From DATAGF01 sp963813355 (GTDB lineage Bacteria > Actinomycetota > Thermoleophilia > Miltoncostaeales > Miltoncostaeaceae): a stretch of DNA of 64,000 bases. A program made the translations under genes and the position numbers. A model generated the notes under the pieces. That model saw nothing but the letters and a program-made list of their open reading frames with translations. It was not told where the DNA came from and did not search any database. Positions 33,088 to 42,224 of this stretch are shown piece by piece. Location: the NCBI GenBank assembly GCA_963813355.1, contig CAWEYS010000025.1, positions 1-64,000 on the forward strand, in the 5' to 3' direction. Numbering within the stretch: position 1 is the stretch's first letter; each line of letters opens with the position of its first letter.

Positions 33088-33900
33088 TCAGGCCGGCGTG
33101 CAGCCCGGCGGCCCGTCGACCACGCGGGCGCGGGCGCCGGGCTGGGCGAAGCCGGCGCCGGGCAGGATCGCGACCGTCGCCCGGCCGCCGCCCGGGAGGA
33201 GCGCCGACCACCGGCCGGCGCCGGCGGGCTCGACCCGGGTCGGGGCGACGCCGCACGCCGCGGCCGCCGCATCGCGCGCGACGGCCGCGTCGGCGACCCG
33301 GTGGGCGGGTGTCATGCGGCCCTCGGGAGGCGCCTGCGGGCTGCCCGGCCCCACGATGGCGAGCACGGCCACGACGGCGACGGCGACGGCGGCGGCGCCG
33401 ACCGCGAGGCGCAGGGCACGGACCGACCGGCGCGAGCCGCGCCAGGGGGGCCGCCCGGCGGCCGGCAGCGGGCCGGCGAAGCGGCCGCGCCGGCCGGGCG
33501 GGACGAACGCGACCAGGGGCGCGGCCGCGGCGATCGCGGCGACGCCGATCTGCGAGGCCTCCAGGCTGGCGAGCCCGAGCATGCGCAGCGGCAGGCACAC
33601 CACCGTCCAGAGCGCGGCGGCGGCGAGCACGACCATCGCGCGCCGCACCCGGCCCCACGAGACCCAGGTGCGCCGGGCGCGTGTCCACGGCGCGAGCGCG
33701 AGGTAGGCGTCGACCTGCCGCCGGCGCCAGAGCGCCATGGCGCTCTCGCCCACCGGCCGGCCCGCCGGGCCCAGGAGGGGCTCGAGCTGCTCGGCGACCT
33801 CGCCCTCGAGCCGCGCCTGGCGGCGCAGCTGGGCCGCCGTCCGCTCCCGGCTCAACCGGTCGCGGCGCGCGGCCGCGGCGGCGGCGAGGGCGTGGCTCAC
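33088..33900 (-). CDS. Hypothetical membrane protein
   Basis: 270 residues. An Arg-rich helical N terminus (residues 1-75, coiled-coil-like) is followed by two adjacent hydrophobic segments (VVLAAAALWTVVCLPLRML and a following AAIAAAAPLVAF), a basic loop, a third segment (LRLAVGAAAVAVAVVAVLAIV) and an outer domain of about 85 residues with one Cys pair. The GTG start overlaps the LOG gene stop. I do not recognise the family. Confidence 0.6.
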   Translation of the reverse strand: MSHALAAAAAARRDRLSRERTAAQLRRQARLEGEVAEQLEPLLGPAGRPVGESAMALWRRRQVDAYLALAPWTRARRTWVSWGRVRRAMVVLAAAALWTVVCLPLRMLGLASLEASQIGVAAIAAAAPLVAFVPPGRRGRFAGPLPAAGRPPWRGSRRSVRALRLAVGAAAVAVAVVAVLAIVGPGSPQAPPEGRMTPAHRVADAAVARDAAAAACGVAPTRVEPAGAGRWSALLPGGGRATVAILPGAGFAQPGARARVVDGPPGCTPA

Positions 33901-34619
33901 CGCTCCGGCCCCACCGCCATCTCCACGATCTCCTCCGGCGAGTCGGACATCTTGAACAGGTCCATGTCCGCGCGGGCCACCAGGCCCTCCTCGAGCAGGC
34001 GCGCCTGGACCCAGCGCACGAGGCCGGCCCAGTGGGCGGTGCCGCACAGCACCACGGGGAAGCTCAGCGCCTTGCCGGTCTGGATGAGCGTCAGCGACTC
34101 GAACAGCTCGTCCATCGTGCCGTAGCCGCCCGGGAAGACGATGTACGCCTCGGAGTACTTCACGAACATGGTCTTCCGTACGAAGAAGTAGCGGAACGCG
34201 ATCGCCAGGTTCACGTACTCGTTGACGGCCTGCTCGTGCGGCAGCTCGATCGTGCAGCCCACCGACATGCCCCCCGCCTCGGCGGCGCCGCGGTTGGCCG
34301 CCTCCATGACCCCCGGGCCGCCGCCGGTGATGACCGCGTACCCGCGTTCGGCCAGCAGCCGGCCCACCTCGCGCGCCAGCCCGTAGTAGGGGCTGTCGGC
34401 GGCCAGGCGCGCGGAGCCGAAGACCGACACGGCCGGGCCCACCCGGGCCAGCGCGTCGAAGCCGTCGACGAACTCGCCGAGGATGCGGAGGGCGCGCCAG
34501 GGCTCGCTGTGGATGAAGTCGGGGTCGGTCGGGCGCGTCAGCAGGCTGGCGTCGGCGTGGCCGATCGCCTCGCGCGCGGGCCCGCGCGCGTCCAGGCGCC
34601 CGGGTCGGACGATCCTCAC
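33897..34619 (-). CDS. LOG-family nucleotide 5'-monophosphate phosphoribohydrolase
   Basis: 240 residues with the LOG/TIGR00730 hallmarks GGGPGVMEAANRGA and PGGYGTMDELFESLTLIQ, plus SVFGSARLAADSPYY. Members cleave AMP or cytokinin riboside monophosphates to base and ribose-5-P, and are often annotated lysine decarboxylase in error. GTG start overlapping the nitroreductase stop as GTGA. The operon runs nitroreductase, LOG, membrane protein. Confidence 0.88.
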   Translation of the reverse strand: MRIVRPGRLDARGPAREAIGHADASLLTRPTDPDFIHSEPWRALRILGEFVDGFDALARVGPAVSVFGSARLAADSPYYGLAREVGRLLAERGYAVITGGGPGVMEAANRGAAEAGGMSVGCTIELPHEQAVNEYVNLAIAFRYFFVRKTMFVKYSEAYIVFPGGYGTMDELFESLTLIQTGKALSFPVVLCGTAHWAGLVRWVQARLLEEGLVARADMDLFKMSDSPEEIVEMAVGPER

Positions 34620-35143
34620 GGCGCCGGCGATCCGACGCGGCGCACGAGCCGCTCCAGCGGGAGCCGGCGCGCCCGGCGGCTCCAGGCCTCGGCCGTCCGG
34701 CGGGACGGGTCGCGGCCGGCCGCGGGGTACCCGAAGCCGAGCACGATCACCGGCCGCTCCGGGTCGACGATGCCGAGGGCCCGGCGCAGCGCCTCCGGGT
34801 CGGCGATGCCGTTGGGGCAGGAGGCGATGCCCTGGGCCCACCCCGCGAGCATCATGCTCTGGGCGACCCGGCCGACGTCGAAGTCGACGAGCCCGCCGCC
34901 GGGGGTGGCGGTGATGGTCACGACCAGCGCCGCGCCGAGCACGTTTCCGGCTCCGTAGACGGCTCCCGCCACTGCGGCGCGCGCGTCGCCCTCGGCGACG
35001 ACGAAGCGGCAGGGCTGACGGTTGCGGGCGCTGCCGGAGAGGCGGCCGGCGTCGAGGATCCAGGCCTCGGCCTCGGGCGGGATGGGCTCCCCGGAGTAGG
35101 CGCGCACGTCCCGCTTGCTGGCCACGGCGAGGAGGGCGTCCAT
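34616..35143 (-). CDS. Nitroreductase-family protein
   Basis: 175 residues of the FMN-dependent nitroreductase fold: SKRDVRAYSGEPIPPEAEAWILDAGRLSGSARNRQPCRFVV at the flavin-binding start, DVGRVAQSMMLAGWAQGIASCPNGI in the middle, and VIVLGFGYPAAGRDP near the end. It probably reduces quinones, nitro compounds or another electrophile with NAD(P)H. First gene of a three-gene coupled operon. Confidence 0.85.
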   Translation of the reverse strand: MDALLAVASKRDVRAYSGEPIPPEAEAWILDAGRLSGSARNRQPCRFVVAEGDARAAVAGAVYGAGNVLGAALVVTITATPGGGLVDFDVGRVAQSMMLAGWAQGIASCPNGIADPEALRRALGIVDPERPVIVLGFGYPAAGRDPSRRTAEAWSRRARRLPLERLVRRVGSPAP

Positions 35144-35185
35144 CGCCGGGACCCTACCCGCCCGCGGAGCGGGCCGGCCCCGGCC

Positions 35186-35662
35186 TCAGCGGGCGGTGTG
35201 GGAGACGCAGAAGGGCGTCCCCCAGATGGGCTCGCGGCCGCAGGGCTTGCCCTTGCGGTTGAGCGCGGCGCAGCGCGGCGCCTCGCCGAGCCCCTGGGCG
35301 CCCCGCTGGGTCTCGAAGTGGTCGCGGGCGCGCGCGAGGTGCCGCTCGATGATGTGCGACGCCAGCAGCTGGTCCTGAGCGCGCATCAGGGAGCGGGCGG
35401 CCGAGAAGAGCGTGCGCGAGGCCATCGGCTCCGACCCCGGGTCGGCGGCCAGCCGGGCGACGCTCGCCTCGCAGGCCTGCAGCAGGTAGCGCTCGGACCA
35501 GCCGGGCCGGCGGGGGTCGGGCATCAGCGAGGGCCTGAGGGCGCGCCACAGGTCGCGGGTGAAGCGCTGGATCGCCGCCGTCCGGTCACGGCCGCCCTGC
35601 GCTCGCTCGCGAACCTCGTCGATCACGCCCCCAAGGAAGCCAAACCCGGCAGCGATTGTCAA
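35186..35662 (-). CDS. Hypothetical protein with a C-terminal Cys-rich motif
   Basis: About 158 residues when started at a TTG with a GGACAG ribosome-binding sequence. The N terminus LTIAAGFGFLGGVIDEVRE is hydrophobic, the middle is helical, and the C terminus is a small motif RCAALNRKGKPCGREPIWGTPFCVSHT. This resembles the short CxxxxxxGxPC .. C..H knuckles seen at the ends of many unrelated bacterial proteins and may bind zinc. It diverges from the MerR/B12 regulator gene. The exact start is uncertain. Confidence 0.55.
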   Translation of the reverse strand: MTIAAGFGFLGGVIDEVRERAQGGRDRTAAIQRFTRDLWRALRPSLMPDPRRPGWSERYLLQACEASVARLAADPGSEPMASRTLFSAARSLMRAQDQLLASHIIERHLARARDHFETQRGAQGLGEAPRCAALNRKGKPCGREPIWGTPFCVSHTAR

Positions 35663-35700
35663 GAGTCTGTCCAAGTTTCGGCGGCCGGGAGAAAACACGC

Positions 35701-35750
35701 TGTATGCGGGAGAAATCGGCCGCGAGTCGGGCTCGATCGGGGCGCATACA
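35701..35750. promoter_or_regulatory. Inverted repeat upstream of the MerR/B12 regulator
   Basis: TGTATGCG at 35701-35708 and CGCATACA at 35743-35750 are perfect 8-base inverted repeats with a 34-base spacer, in the divergent region between a hypothetical gene and the MerR/B12-type regulator. The sequence ACACGCTGT also occurs twice nearby, flanking the block. MerR proteins with B12 domains (CarH, LitR) repress divergent or own promoters by binding spaced sites as tetramers, so autoregulation is plausible. Confidence 0.4.
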
Positions 35751-35778
35751 CTGGACACGCTGTTCAGGTTTGGCCAGC

Positions 35779-36676
35779 ATGGGCGCGATGGCATCGGCAC
35801 CCCTCCCCGAGGCCCCGCCGCTGGTGCGCATCGGCGAGCTCAGCCGGCGGCACGGCGTGAGCCCGGACCTCCTGCGGGCCTGGGAGCGCCGCTACGGCCT
35901 GCTGGCGCCCGAGCGCACGCCGGGCGGCTTCCGCCTCTACACCTCCCGGGACGAGGCCCGGGTGCGCGCCATGCGCCGCGGGCTCGCGCAGGGCCTGTCC
36001 GCGTCGGCGGCCGCGCGGAGCGCCCTGCGCGAGCCCGCGCCGCCGGCCGGCGCCGAGCGCGCCCTCGCGCTCTCGACGGCGGGGGCGGAGCTGGGCGAGG
36101 CGCTCGAGTCGTTCCGCGACGTCGATGCCCAGACGGTGCTCGACCGGCTCTTCGCGACGTTCAGCCTCGCCACGGTGCTGCGCGACGTCGTGCTGCCCTA
36201 CCTGCGCGACATCGGCGACCGCTGGGAGGCGGGCGAGCTCTCGGTCGCGCAGGAGCACTTCGCGAGCGGCATCATCCGCGGCCGGCTGCTGGGCCTGGCG
36301 CGCGGCTGGGACACCGGCGTCGGCCCGCGGGCGCTCCTCGCCTGCCCGCCCGGGGAGCAGCACGACCTGGGCCTGGTGTGCTTCGGGCTGGCGCTGCGCG
36401 AGCACGGCTGGCGCATCACCCACCTCGGCCCGGACACGCCCGTCGGCAACGTGCGCGACGTCGCCGCCGAGCTCGAGCCGGCGGTGGTCGTGATCTGCGC
36501 CGAGCTGGACGAGCCGATGCGGGCCGCGATCGGCGAGATCGAGCAGCTCGCGGAGCGCTTCGAGGTCGCGCTCTGCCGGGCGCGGCGCGACGGCCGAGCA
36601 GGCCCGCCGCGCCGGGGCGCGGCTCCTGCAGGACGCGCCGGTCGCCGCCGCCGCGAGGATGGCCGAAGGGCGCTGA
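35779..36676 (+). CDS. MerR-type regulator with B12-binding domain (CarH/LitR-like; one frameshift)
   Basis: The N-terminal MerR winged helix is LVRIGELSRRHGVSPDLLRAWERRYGLLAPERTPGGFRLYTSRDEARV. Then come a helical domain and a cobalamin-binding Rossmann domain. The segment WEAGELSVAQEHFASGIIRGRL carries the E..H motif of light-sensing CarH-type proteins, but the lower-ligand DxHxxG motif is weak here (CPPGEQHDLGLVC). One extra C near 36575 shifts the last 35 codons. Correcting it restores LCGRGATAEQARRAGARLL and a TGA at 36676. It may sense B12 or light. Confidence 0.8.
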
Positions 36677-36735
36677 GCGCGTCGCCGCGCCGCCCGCCGG
36701 GTAGCCTTCCGCAACATCCGGGACGCGGGGGCGCC

Positions 36736-37614
36736 GTGGACGAGTTCCTGAACACCACGATCAACGGCCTGTCGAGCGGGGGCGATCTACGCGCTCGGCG
36801 CCATCGGGCTGTCGCTGGTGTACGGGATCCTGAAGCTCGTCAACTTCGCCCACGGCGACTTCATGACCCTCGGCGGCTACGTCGCCTTCGCCATCAACGT
36901 GAGCGCCGGCATGCCGCTCGCCGTGGCCTTCCTCGGGCGCGATCGCCGCGGTCGCGGCCCTCGGCCTCGTGCTGGAGTTCACGATCTGGGCGCCGATGCG
37001 GCGCCGCGGGGCGGGCGTCATGCAGCTGCTGCTGCTGTCCATCGGGCTGGCGTTCGTCATCCGCAACCTGATCCTGTTCGAGTGGGGCGGCGACGACCGC
37101 GCGCTCGACGTCGACCAGTTCCAGGTGTGGAACCTCTTCGGGGACGTCACGATCACGGCCATCCAGGTCACGGTGATCGTCACCGCCGGGGTGGTGCTGG
37201 TGCTCGTGGCGACCATGCTCCGGGTCGACGCTCATCGGCAAGACCATGCGGGCGCTGTCGGACAGCTTCGACCTCGCCGAGGTCTCGGGGGTCAACACGC
37301 GCCGGGTGGTGATCTACACCTGGCTGCTCGCCGGCGGCCTGGCCGGCCTCGCCGGCGTGCTGGCGGCCATCTACACGACGCTCACGCCCAACACGGGCTG
37401 GTTCCTGCTGCTGCCGATCTTCGCCGCGGTCGTGCTCGGGGGGATCGGCAACGCGTACGGGGCGCTGATCGGCGGGCTCACGATCGGCCTGGTGCAGGAG
37501 TGGTCGACGATGTTCGTCCGCCCGACCTACAAGGAGGCCATCGGCTTCCTCGTGCTGATCCTGGTGCTGCTCGTCCGGCCCCAGGGCATCCTCGGCCAGG
37601 CGCGCACGGTCTAG
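36736..37614 (+). CDS. livH: Branched-chain amino-acid ABC permease LivH (three frameshifts)
   Basis: The inner-membrane permease of a HAAT-family importer. Single extra bases near 36783, 36940 and 37228 break the frame. Removing them gives a continuous 291-residue LivH beginning VDEFLNTTINGLSSGGIYALGAIGL, with GILKLVNFAHGDFMTLGGY, eight or so membrane segments, and the cytoplasmic coupling loop LRALSDSFDLAEVSGVN followed by GGIGNAYGALIGG. The conserved residues on both sides of each break argue for recent or artefactual insertions. GTG start. Confidence 0.83.
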
Positions 37615-37623
37615 GGAGACGAC

Positions 37624-38564
37624 ATGGACCCGCTCCTCGCCTTCGGCTTCTGGGCCTTCGTCCTCACCTTCGCCGGGCATCTACGCGATCTTCGTGCTGG
37701 GCCTGCAGCTCGAGGTGGGCGACACCGGCCTGATCAACTTCGGCCACGTCGCCTTCATGGCGATCGGCGCCTACACGATGGGCCTGCTGGTCACCAACGA
37801 CGTGACGATCTGGGTCGCGATCCCCATCGCCGATCGCGGCCGCGGCGGCGGGGGGCCTGCTGCTGGGGCTGCCGACCCTGCGATTGCGGGCCGACTACTT
37901 CGCGATCGTCACGATCGCCGCCGGGGAGATACTCCGGATAACCATCCAGAACGAGGAGGGCACGACCGGCGGCACCCAGGGCCTGCGCAGCGCGAGCGGG
38001 CCGTGGCGGGACGCCAACAACGACATCCTCGACTTCTTCTCCGGCCTCGGGGTCGAGCTCGACCGCCGGGTGCCGCTGCTGGTGCTGGTCTGGGTGACCG
38101 CGGTCCTGGTCGGCCTGCTGCTGGTCTACCTCGGCCGCTCCCCCTGGCGGCGGGCCCTGCGGGCCGTGCGCGAGAACGAGGAGGCCGCGGCGGCCACGGG
38201 CAAGCCGGTGTTCAGCTACAAGCTGCAGTCGCTCGCCCTGGGCTCGGCGATCGCCGGCCTGGCCGGCGTCTTCTACACGCTCTTCTCCACCACCCTCTTC
38301 CCGGAGAACTTCGAGCCGATCTTCACCTTCGTGGGCTTCGCCATCCTCATCCTCGGGGGCATCGGGAGCTACTTCGGCGTGGTCGTGGGCTCGGTCGTGA
38401 TCGCCTTCATCGTCTCGGGCAGCCGCTTCATCGACTTCCCGCTCGACTCCGACAAGGTGGCCGCGCTGCGCTTCGTGGTGATCGGGCTGATCATCATGGG
38501 GATGATGGCGTTCCGGCCGCAGGGCCTGTTCGGCAAGAAGGAGGAGCTCCATCTCGACGCCTGA
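37624..38564 (+). CDS. livM: Branched-chain amino-acid ABC permease LivM (two frameshifts)
   Basis: Second permease of the importer, about 312 residues after removing extra bases near 37677 and 37831. Visible features are LGLQLEVGDTGLINFGHVAFMAIGAY, RADYFAIVTIAAGEILRI, the coupling loop RRALRAVRENEEAAAATGK, and GFAILILGGIGSYFGVVVG. The downstream half (37884-38564) is uninterrupted. ATG start 9 bases after the livH stop. Confidence 0.83.
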
Positions 38565-39340
38565 CGGGGCCCTGCTCGACGTCCGCGACCTGCGCGTCAG
38601 CTTCGGCGGCCTGCGCGCGGTGGACGGCGCGACCTTCGCGGTGCGCGAGCGGAAGCGTCACGGCGCTGATCGGCCCGAACGGCGCCGGCAAGACCACCGC
38701 CTTCAACCTCCTGACCGGCTTCATCAAGGCCGAGGGCGGGACGGTGACCTTCGACGGCCGCGACATCACCGGGCAGAGCCCCGACGCGATCGCCCGCCAG
38801 GGGATGGTCCGCACCTTCCAGCTCACCCGGGTCCTGGCGAAGATGACCGTGCTCGAGAACGTCATGCTCGCGGCGCCCGCCCAGCCGGGCGAGCGCCTCG
38901 ACACCGCGCTCTTCCGGCCGCGGCGCTGGCGGCGGCGCGAGGCGGAGGTGCGCGAGCAGGCGATGGAGATGCTGGGCGAGGTCGGCATCCACACCCACGC
39001 CGAGGAGTACGCGGCGACGCTGTCGGGCGGCCAGCGCAAGCTGCTCGAGCTGGCGCGCGCGCTGATGACGCAACCACGCCTCGTGCTGCTGGACGAGCCG
39101 ATGGCCGGGGTCAACCCCACCCTCGGCCACCGCCTGCTCGACTACCTGCAGCGGCTGCGCGAGGAGCGCGGCCTGACGGTGCTGTTCGTCGAGCACGACA
39201 TGGACGTCGTGATGGGGGTCTCCGAGGAGGTGATCGTGATGGCCGAGGGACGCGTGATCGCCCACGGATCCCCCGAGTCGGTGCGCTCGGACCCCCAGGT
39301 GATCGACGCCTACCTCGGCGCCGAGCCCGCCGCCGCATGA
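38551..39340 (+). CDS. livG: Branched-chain amino-acid ABC ATPase LivG (one frameshift)
   Basis: ATP-binding subunit with Walker A GPNGAGKTT, Q-loop region MVRTFQLTRVL, signature LSGGQRKLLELARALM, Walker B LVLLDEP and the extended LivG switch EHDMDVVM. One extra C near 38649 splits VRE from GSVTALIGPNGAG. The ribosome-binding site AAGGAGGAG is ideally placed for an ATC codon at 38551, with no ATG, GTG or TTG nearby, so either a rare ATC start or a base error is involved. About 262 residues. It ends in an ATGA overlap with livF. Confidence 0.82.
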
Positions 39341-40062
39341 GCGCGCCCGCCGCCGAGGTCGTCCTCTCCGCGGAGGGCCTGGTGGGCGGCTACGTCCCCG
39401 AGGTGGACATCCTGCGCGGGCTGCACCCTCACGGCGGCGGAGGGCGAGATCGTCGTGGTGATCGGCCCCAACGGGGCCGGCAAGTCGACCCTCGCCAAGG
39501 CCATCTTCGGCCTCGTGAAGCTGCGCGAGGGAAGGGTGGTCCTGCGCGGGGTGGACATCACCGGCGCGCACACCCACGAGGTCACCGCACAGGGGATGAG
39601 CTACGTCCCCCAGGTGGGCAACGTCTTCGGCTCGCTCACCGTGCAGGAGAACCTGGAGGTCGGCGGGGTGCTGCGCCGCCGCGAGACCCGGGAGCGGATG
39701 GACCGGATGATGACCCTCTTCCCCCGGCTGGGCGAGCGCCGCCGCCAGCGCGCGGGGACGCTCTCGGGTGGCGAGCGCCAGATGCTGGCCATGGCCCGGG
39801 CGCTGATGCCCGACCCGGCGGTCCTGCTGCTCGACGAGCCCTCGGCAGGGCTCGCCCCGCGCGCGGTGGGCGAGGTGTTCGAGACGGTGGCCGACATCAA
39901 CGGCGCGGGCGTCACGATCGTGATGATCGAGCAGAACGCCCGTCGTGCCCTCGGCGTGGCCGACCGCGGCTACGTGCTGGAGGGCGGCCAGAACCGCTTC
40001 GAGGGCGCCGGCGACGCGCTGCTCACCGATCCCCAGGTGGCCCAGCTCTACCTCGGCGGCGC
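39337..40062 (+). CDS. livF: Branched-chain amino-acid ABC ATPase LivF (frameshift, stop not seen)
   Basis: Second ATPase of the importer: Walker A GPNGAGKSTL, AQGMSYVPQVGNVFGSL, signature LSGGERQMLAMARALM, Walker B VLLLDEPSAGLAPR and EQNARRAL. One extra C near 39428 separates DILRGLHL from TAAEGEIVVV. Family homology ends at QLYLGG near 40062, but no stop follows in frame until 40705, so a further error or a lost stop near the terminator hairpin is likely. Confidence 0.8.
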
Positions 40063-40065
40063 GGG

Positions 40066-40091
40066 GCGGGGACGGCCGGAGCCGTCCCCGC
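40066..40091. terminator. GC-rich hairpin between convergent livF and the binding-protein gene
   Basis: An 11-base perfect stem (gcggggacggc paired with gccgtccccgc) with a CGGA loop lies between the end of livF on the plus strand and the stop of the binding-protein gene at 40106 on the minus strand. The position suits a shared bidirectional terminator. No T-run follows on either strand, so it would act as a GC-only hairpin. Confidence 0.55.
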
Positions 40092-40105
40092 GCCCTCGAT
40101 CGCCC

Positions 40106-41374
40106 CTACTGGCCGTAGGGGATGACCCTGTCGCTGTCCACGAGCTTGCCGCCCGTGTAGCTCCACGTGCCGTAGTTGTACGAGGTCGGGTCGCCGGCGT
40201 CGTCGAGGTTGATCGGGCTCGACGCGCCCTCGAAGTCGATGTCGTCGCCGTTCGCGGCCGCGTCGAGCGCCTCCGAGAGCGTCTCGAAGGTGTACTTGTC
40301 GCCCGGCGGGCCGGTCACCGCCTGCAGGTTCTCGGCGATGGCCGCCGGGTCGCTCGACCCCGCCGCGGCCGCCGCGAGCGCCAGGATCATGACCGCGTCG
40401 AAGTTCTGGGCGTCGTAGCTCTGGCGCTCCTGCTGCACCTCGGCCGTCCAGAGGGCGTCGAACTGCGCGCCTGCCGGGGCCTCGAGCGAGGTCGGCACCG
40501 TACCGCGCATGCCCTCCGTGCTCTCGCGGCCCGCGTCCCCGGGCAGGTCGGGGCTCCGCAGGCCGTCGCCGGTGAAGGTCTTCGCCGGGTCCCAGTTGCC
40601 CGTGCGCACGAGCGCGGGGCCCATCTTCGCCCAGGTGCCCGTGTAGTCGATGATCATCCAGCCGTCCGGGTTGCCGCTCGGCGATCTGCTGGGCCTCGGA
40701 GTTGAGGCTCGCCGCCTCCGGGTTGTACGGGACGTTCTTGTCGACCGTCCCGCCGTTCGCCTCCCAGGCCTCGGTGAACGACGCCACGAGCGCCGTGCCG
40801 TAGGCGTCGTTGCGGTTGGCGGTGGTGACCGTCGAGGTCGGCGCCGATGGCCTCGCCCATGATCTGCGCGATGAGCTGGCCCTGGATCGCGTCCGAGGGA
40901 GGCGTGCGGAAGAGGAGCCCGTCGTCGTCGAGGGTCGGTGAGGTCCGGCCCGGTCGCCGACGGGGTGACGACGGGACGCCCGCCGGGATCGTGACGTTCT
41001 CGACCGTGGGGATCAGCTCAGGGGTGCCCCAGGGGCCCGCGATGGCGCTGACCCCATCGCTCTCGATCAGCTTGGTGGCCGCCTCCTGCGCCGCCTGCGG
41101 GTCGGTCTTGGTGTCCTCCGTGACGAGGGTCAGGCTCAGGCCGGTGTCGCCGGCCTCGGCCGCCGCGTTCACCTGGGCCGCCGCCAGGTCGGCCGCCTGC
41201 GAGCCCGGGCCCGCCGAAGTCGGCCAGGTCGCCGGTCAAGGGCACGAGCACCCCGACCTTCAGCTCTCCGACGTCCCCTCCGCCGCTATCGTCGTCGCCG
41301 CATCCTGCCGCGATCGCCCCGACGCTCAGGGCCCCCACCGCGAGGAGCGACGCCATCGTGCGCCGTCGAATCAT
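40106..41374 (-). CDS. Branched-chain amino-acid-binding lipoprotein LivK-like (several frameshifts)
   Basis: A periplasmic-type type I binding protein of the HAAT importer. The N terminus MIRRRTMASLLAVGALSVGAIAAGC is a lipoprotein signal with the lipobox Cys. The body reads KVGVLVPLTGDLADFGGPG, VTEDTKTDPQAAQEAATKLIESDGVSAIAGPWGT, NRNDAYGTALVASFTEAWEANGG, GWMIIDYTGTWAKMGPALV. Single-base changes near 41210, 40970 (loss), 40941, 40837 and 40679 interrupt it. Allowing for them gives about 420 residues. It converges on livF. Confidence 0.78.
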
Positions 41375-41455
41375 TCGCGCCCCTTTCACATCCGGTCCGG
41401 CCCTGCGGGCCGCAAGGGCGGCAGCCTACCCCCGCAAAACCGGCTTGGCCAGCGC

Positions 41456-41893
41456 GTGAGGGCGGCGATCCGGCGCGCGACCGGACCCGACCTGGCCGCG
41501 GCGCTCGAGCTGCGGCGGCGGGTGTTCTGCGAGGAGCAGGGGGTGCCCGAGGAGCTGGAGCGCGACGCCCACGACGCGACGGCGCTGCACCTGGTCGCCG
41601 ATCGAGCCCTCCGGGGCCGTGGTCGCGACCTGCCGGCTCGCTGCGGCGCGGGAGCGCCGATGGTGCTCCAGCGGATGGCGGTCGAGCGCGGGCGCGCGCG
41701 GCCGCGGGCTGGGCGCGCGGCTGCTCGACGCCGCCCACGCCGAGGCGGCGGCCGCCGGGGCCGCGCGAGGTCGAGCTGCACGCCCAGGTCGCGGTGCGCG
41801 ACTTCTACGCGCGCGCCGGCTACGCGGCCGAGGGCGCGGAGTTCGAGGAGGCCGGCATCGCCGCACGTCGTCATGCGCCGGGCAGTGCCCTGA
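41456..41893 (+). CDS. GNAT N-acetyltransferase (multiple frameshifts)
   Basis: Pieced across frames, the product is an ElaA/GNAT-type acetyltransferase. It reads AIRRATGPDLAAALELRRRVFCEEQGVPEELERDAHDATALHLVA, then LQRMAVERG with a disrupted acetyl-CoA loop equivalent to RGRGLGARLLDAA, then EVELHAQVAVRDFYARAGYAAEGAEFEEAGIA and VVMRRAVP at the end. At least four single-base shifts lie between 41600 and 41870. GTG start. The 3' end overlaps the convergent azlD stop by about 23 bases. Confidence 0.65.
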   Translation: MRAAIRRATGPDLAAALELRRRVFCEEQGVPEELERDAHDATALHLVADRALRGRGRDLPARCGAGAPMVLQRMAVERGRARPRAGRAAARRRPRRGGGRRGRARSSCTPRSRCATSTRAPATRPRARSSRRPASPHVVMRRAVP

Positions 41894-42224
41894 CCAGGGC
41901 GGTGACGACCACCGCGACGCCGACCACGGCGAGGAAGGGCGCCTTCAGCCAGGCGGCGACGGCGGCCGCCCCGACGCCGGCGGCGCGGGCGTCGAGGACC
42001 AGCTCGCCGTCCTCGGCGAAGGTGTCGACGAGCACGAGCGCCGCGAAGACGGCGGCGGGCAGCAGAGCCACGACGGCCGCCAGCCGCGCCGGCATGGGCC
42101 GGCCGCCGAGCAGGATCGGCCCGGCCGCCTTCATGGCGTAGGTCCCCGCTGCCAGGGCGAGGATCGCCGCCCAGCTCACGCGCCCGCCGGCCCCGCCGCG
42201 GAGGGCCGAGGGCGAGCGGCTCAT
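41871..42224 (-). CDS. azlD: AzlD-type small exporter subunit
   Basis: 117 residues with about four membrane segments (WAAILALAAGTYAMKAAGPILLG, LAAVVALLPAAVFAALVLVDTF, AAGVGAAAVAAWLKAPFLAVVGVAVVVTALV), typical of the small partner of AzlC. Together they export branched-chain or other amino acids in a proton-dependent way. The ATG overlaps the azlC stop as ATGA. Confidence 0.85.
   Translation of the reverse strand: MSRSPSALRGGAGGRVSWAAILALAAGTYAMKAAGPILLGGRPMPARLAAVVALLPAAVFAALVLVDTFAEDGELVLDARAAGVGAAAVAAWLKAPFLAVVGVAVVVTALVRALPGA

Noticed and set aside
36736..39340. Programmed ribosomal frameshifting in the liv genes
   Set aside because: There are too many sites, in different sequence contexts without slippery heptamers or stop-linked structures, and the same kind of single-base gain appears in unrelated genes. 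Sequence error is simpler.
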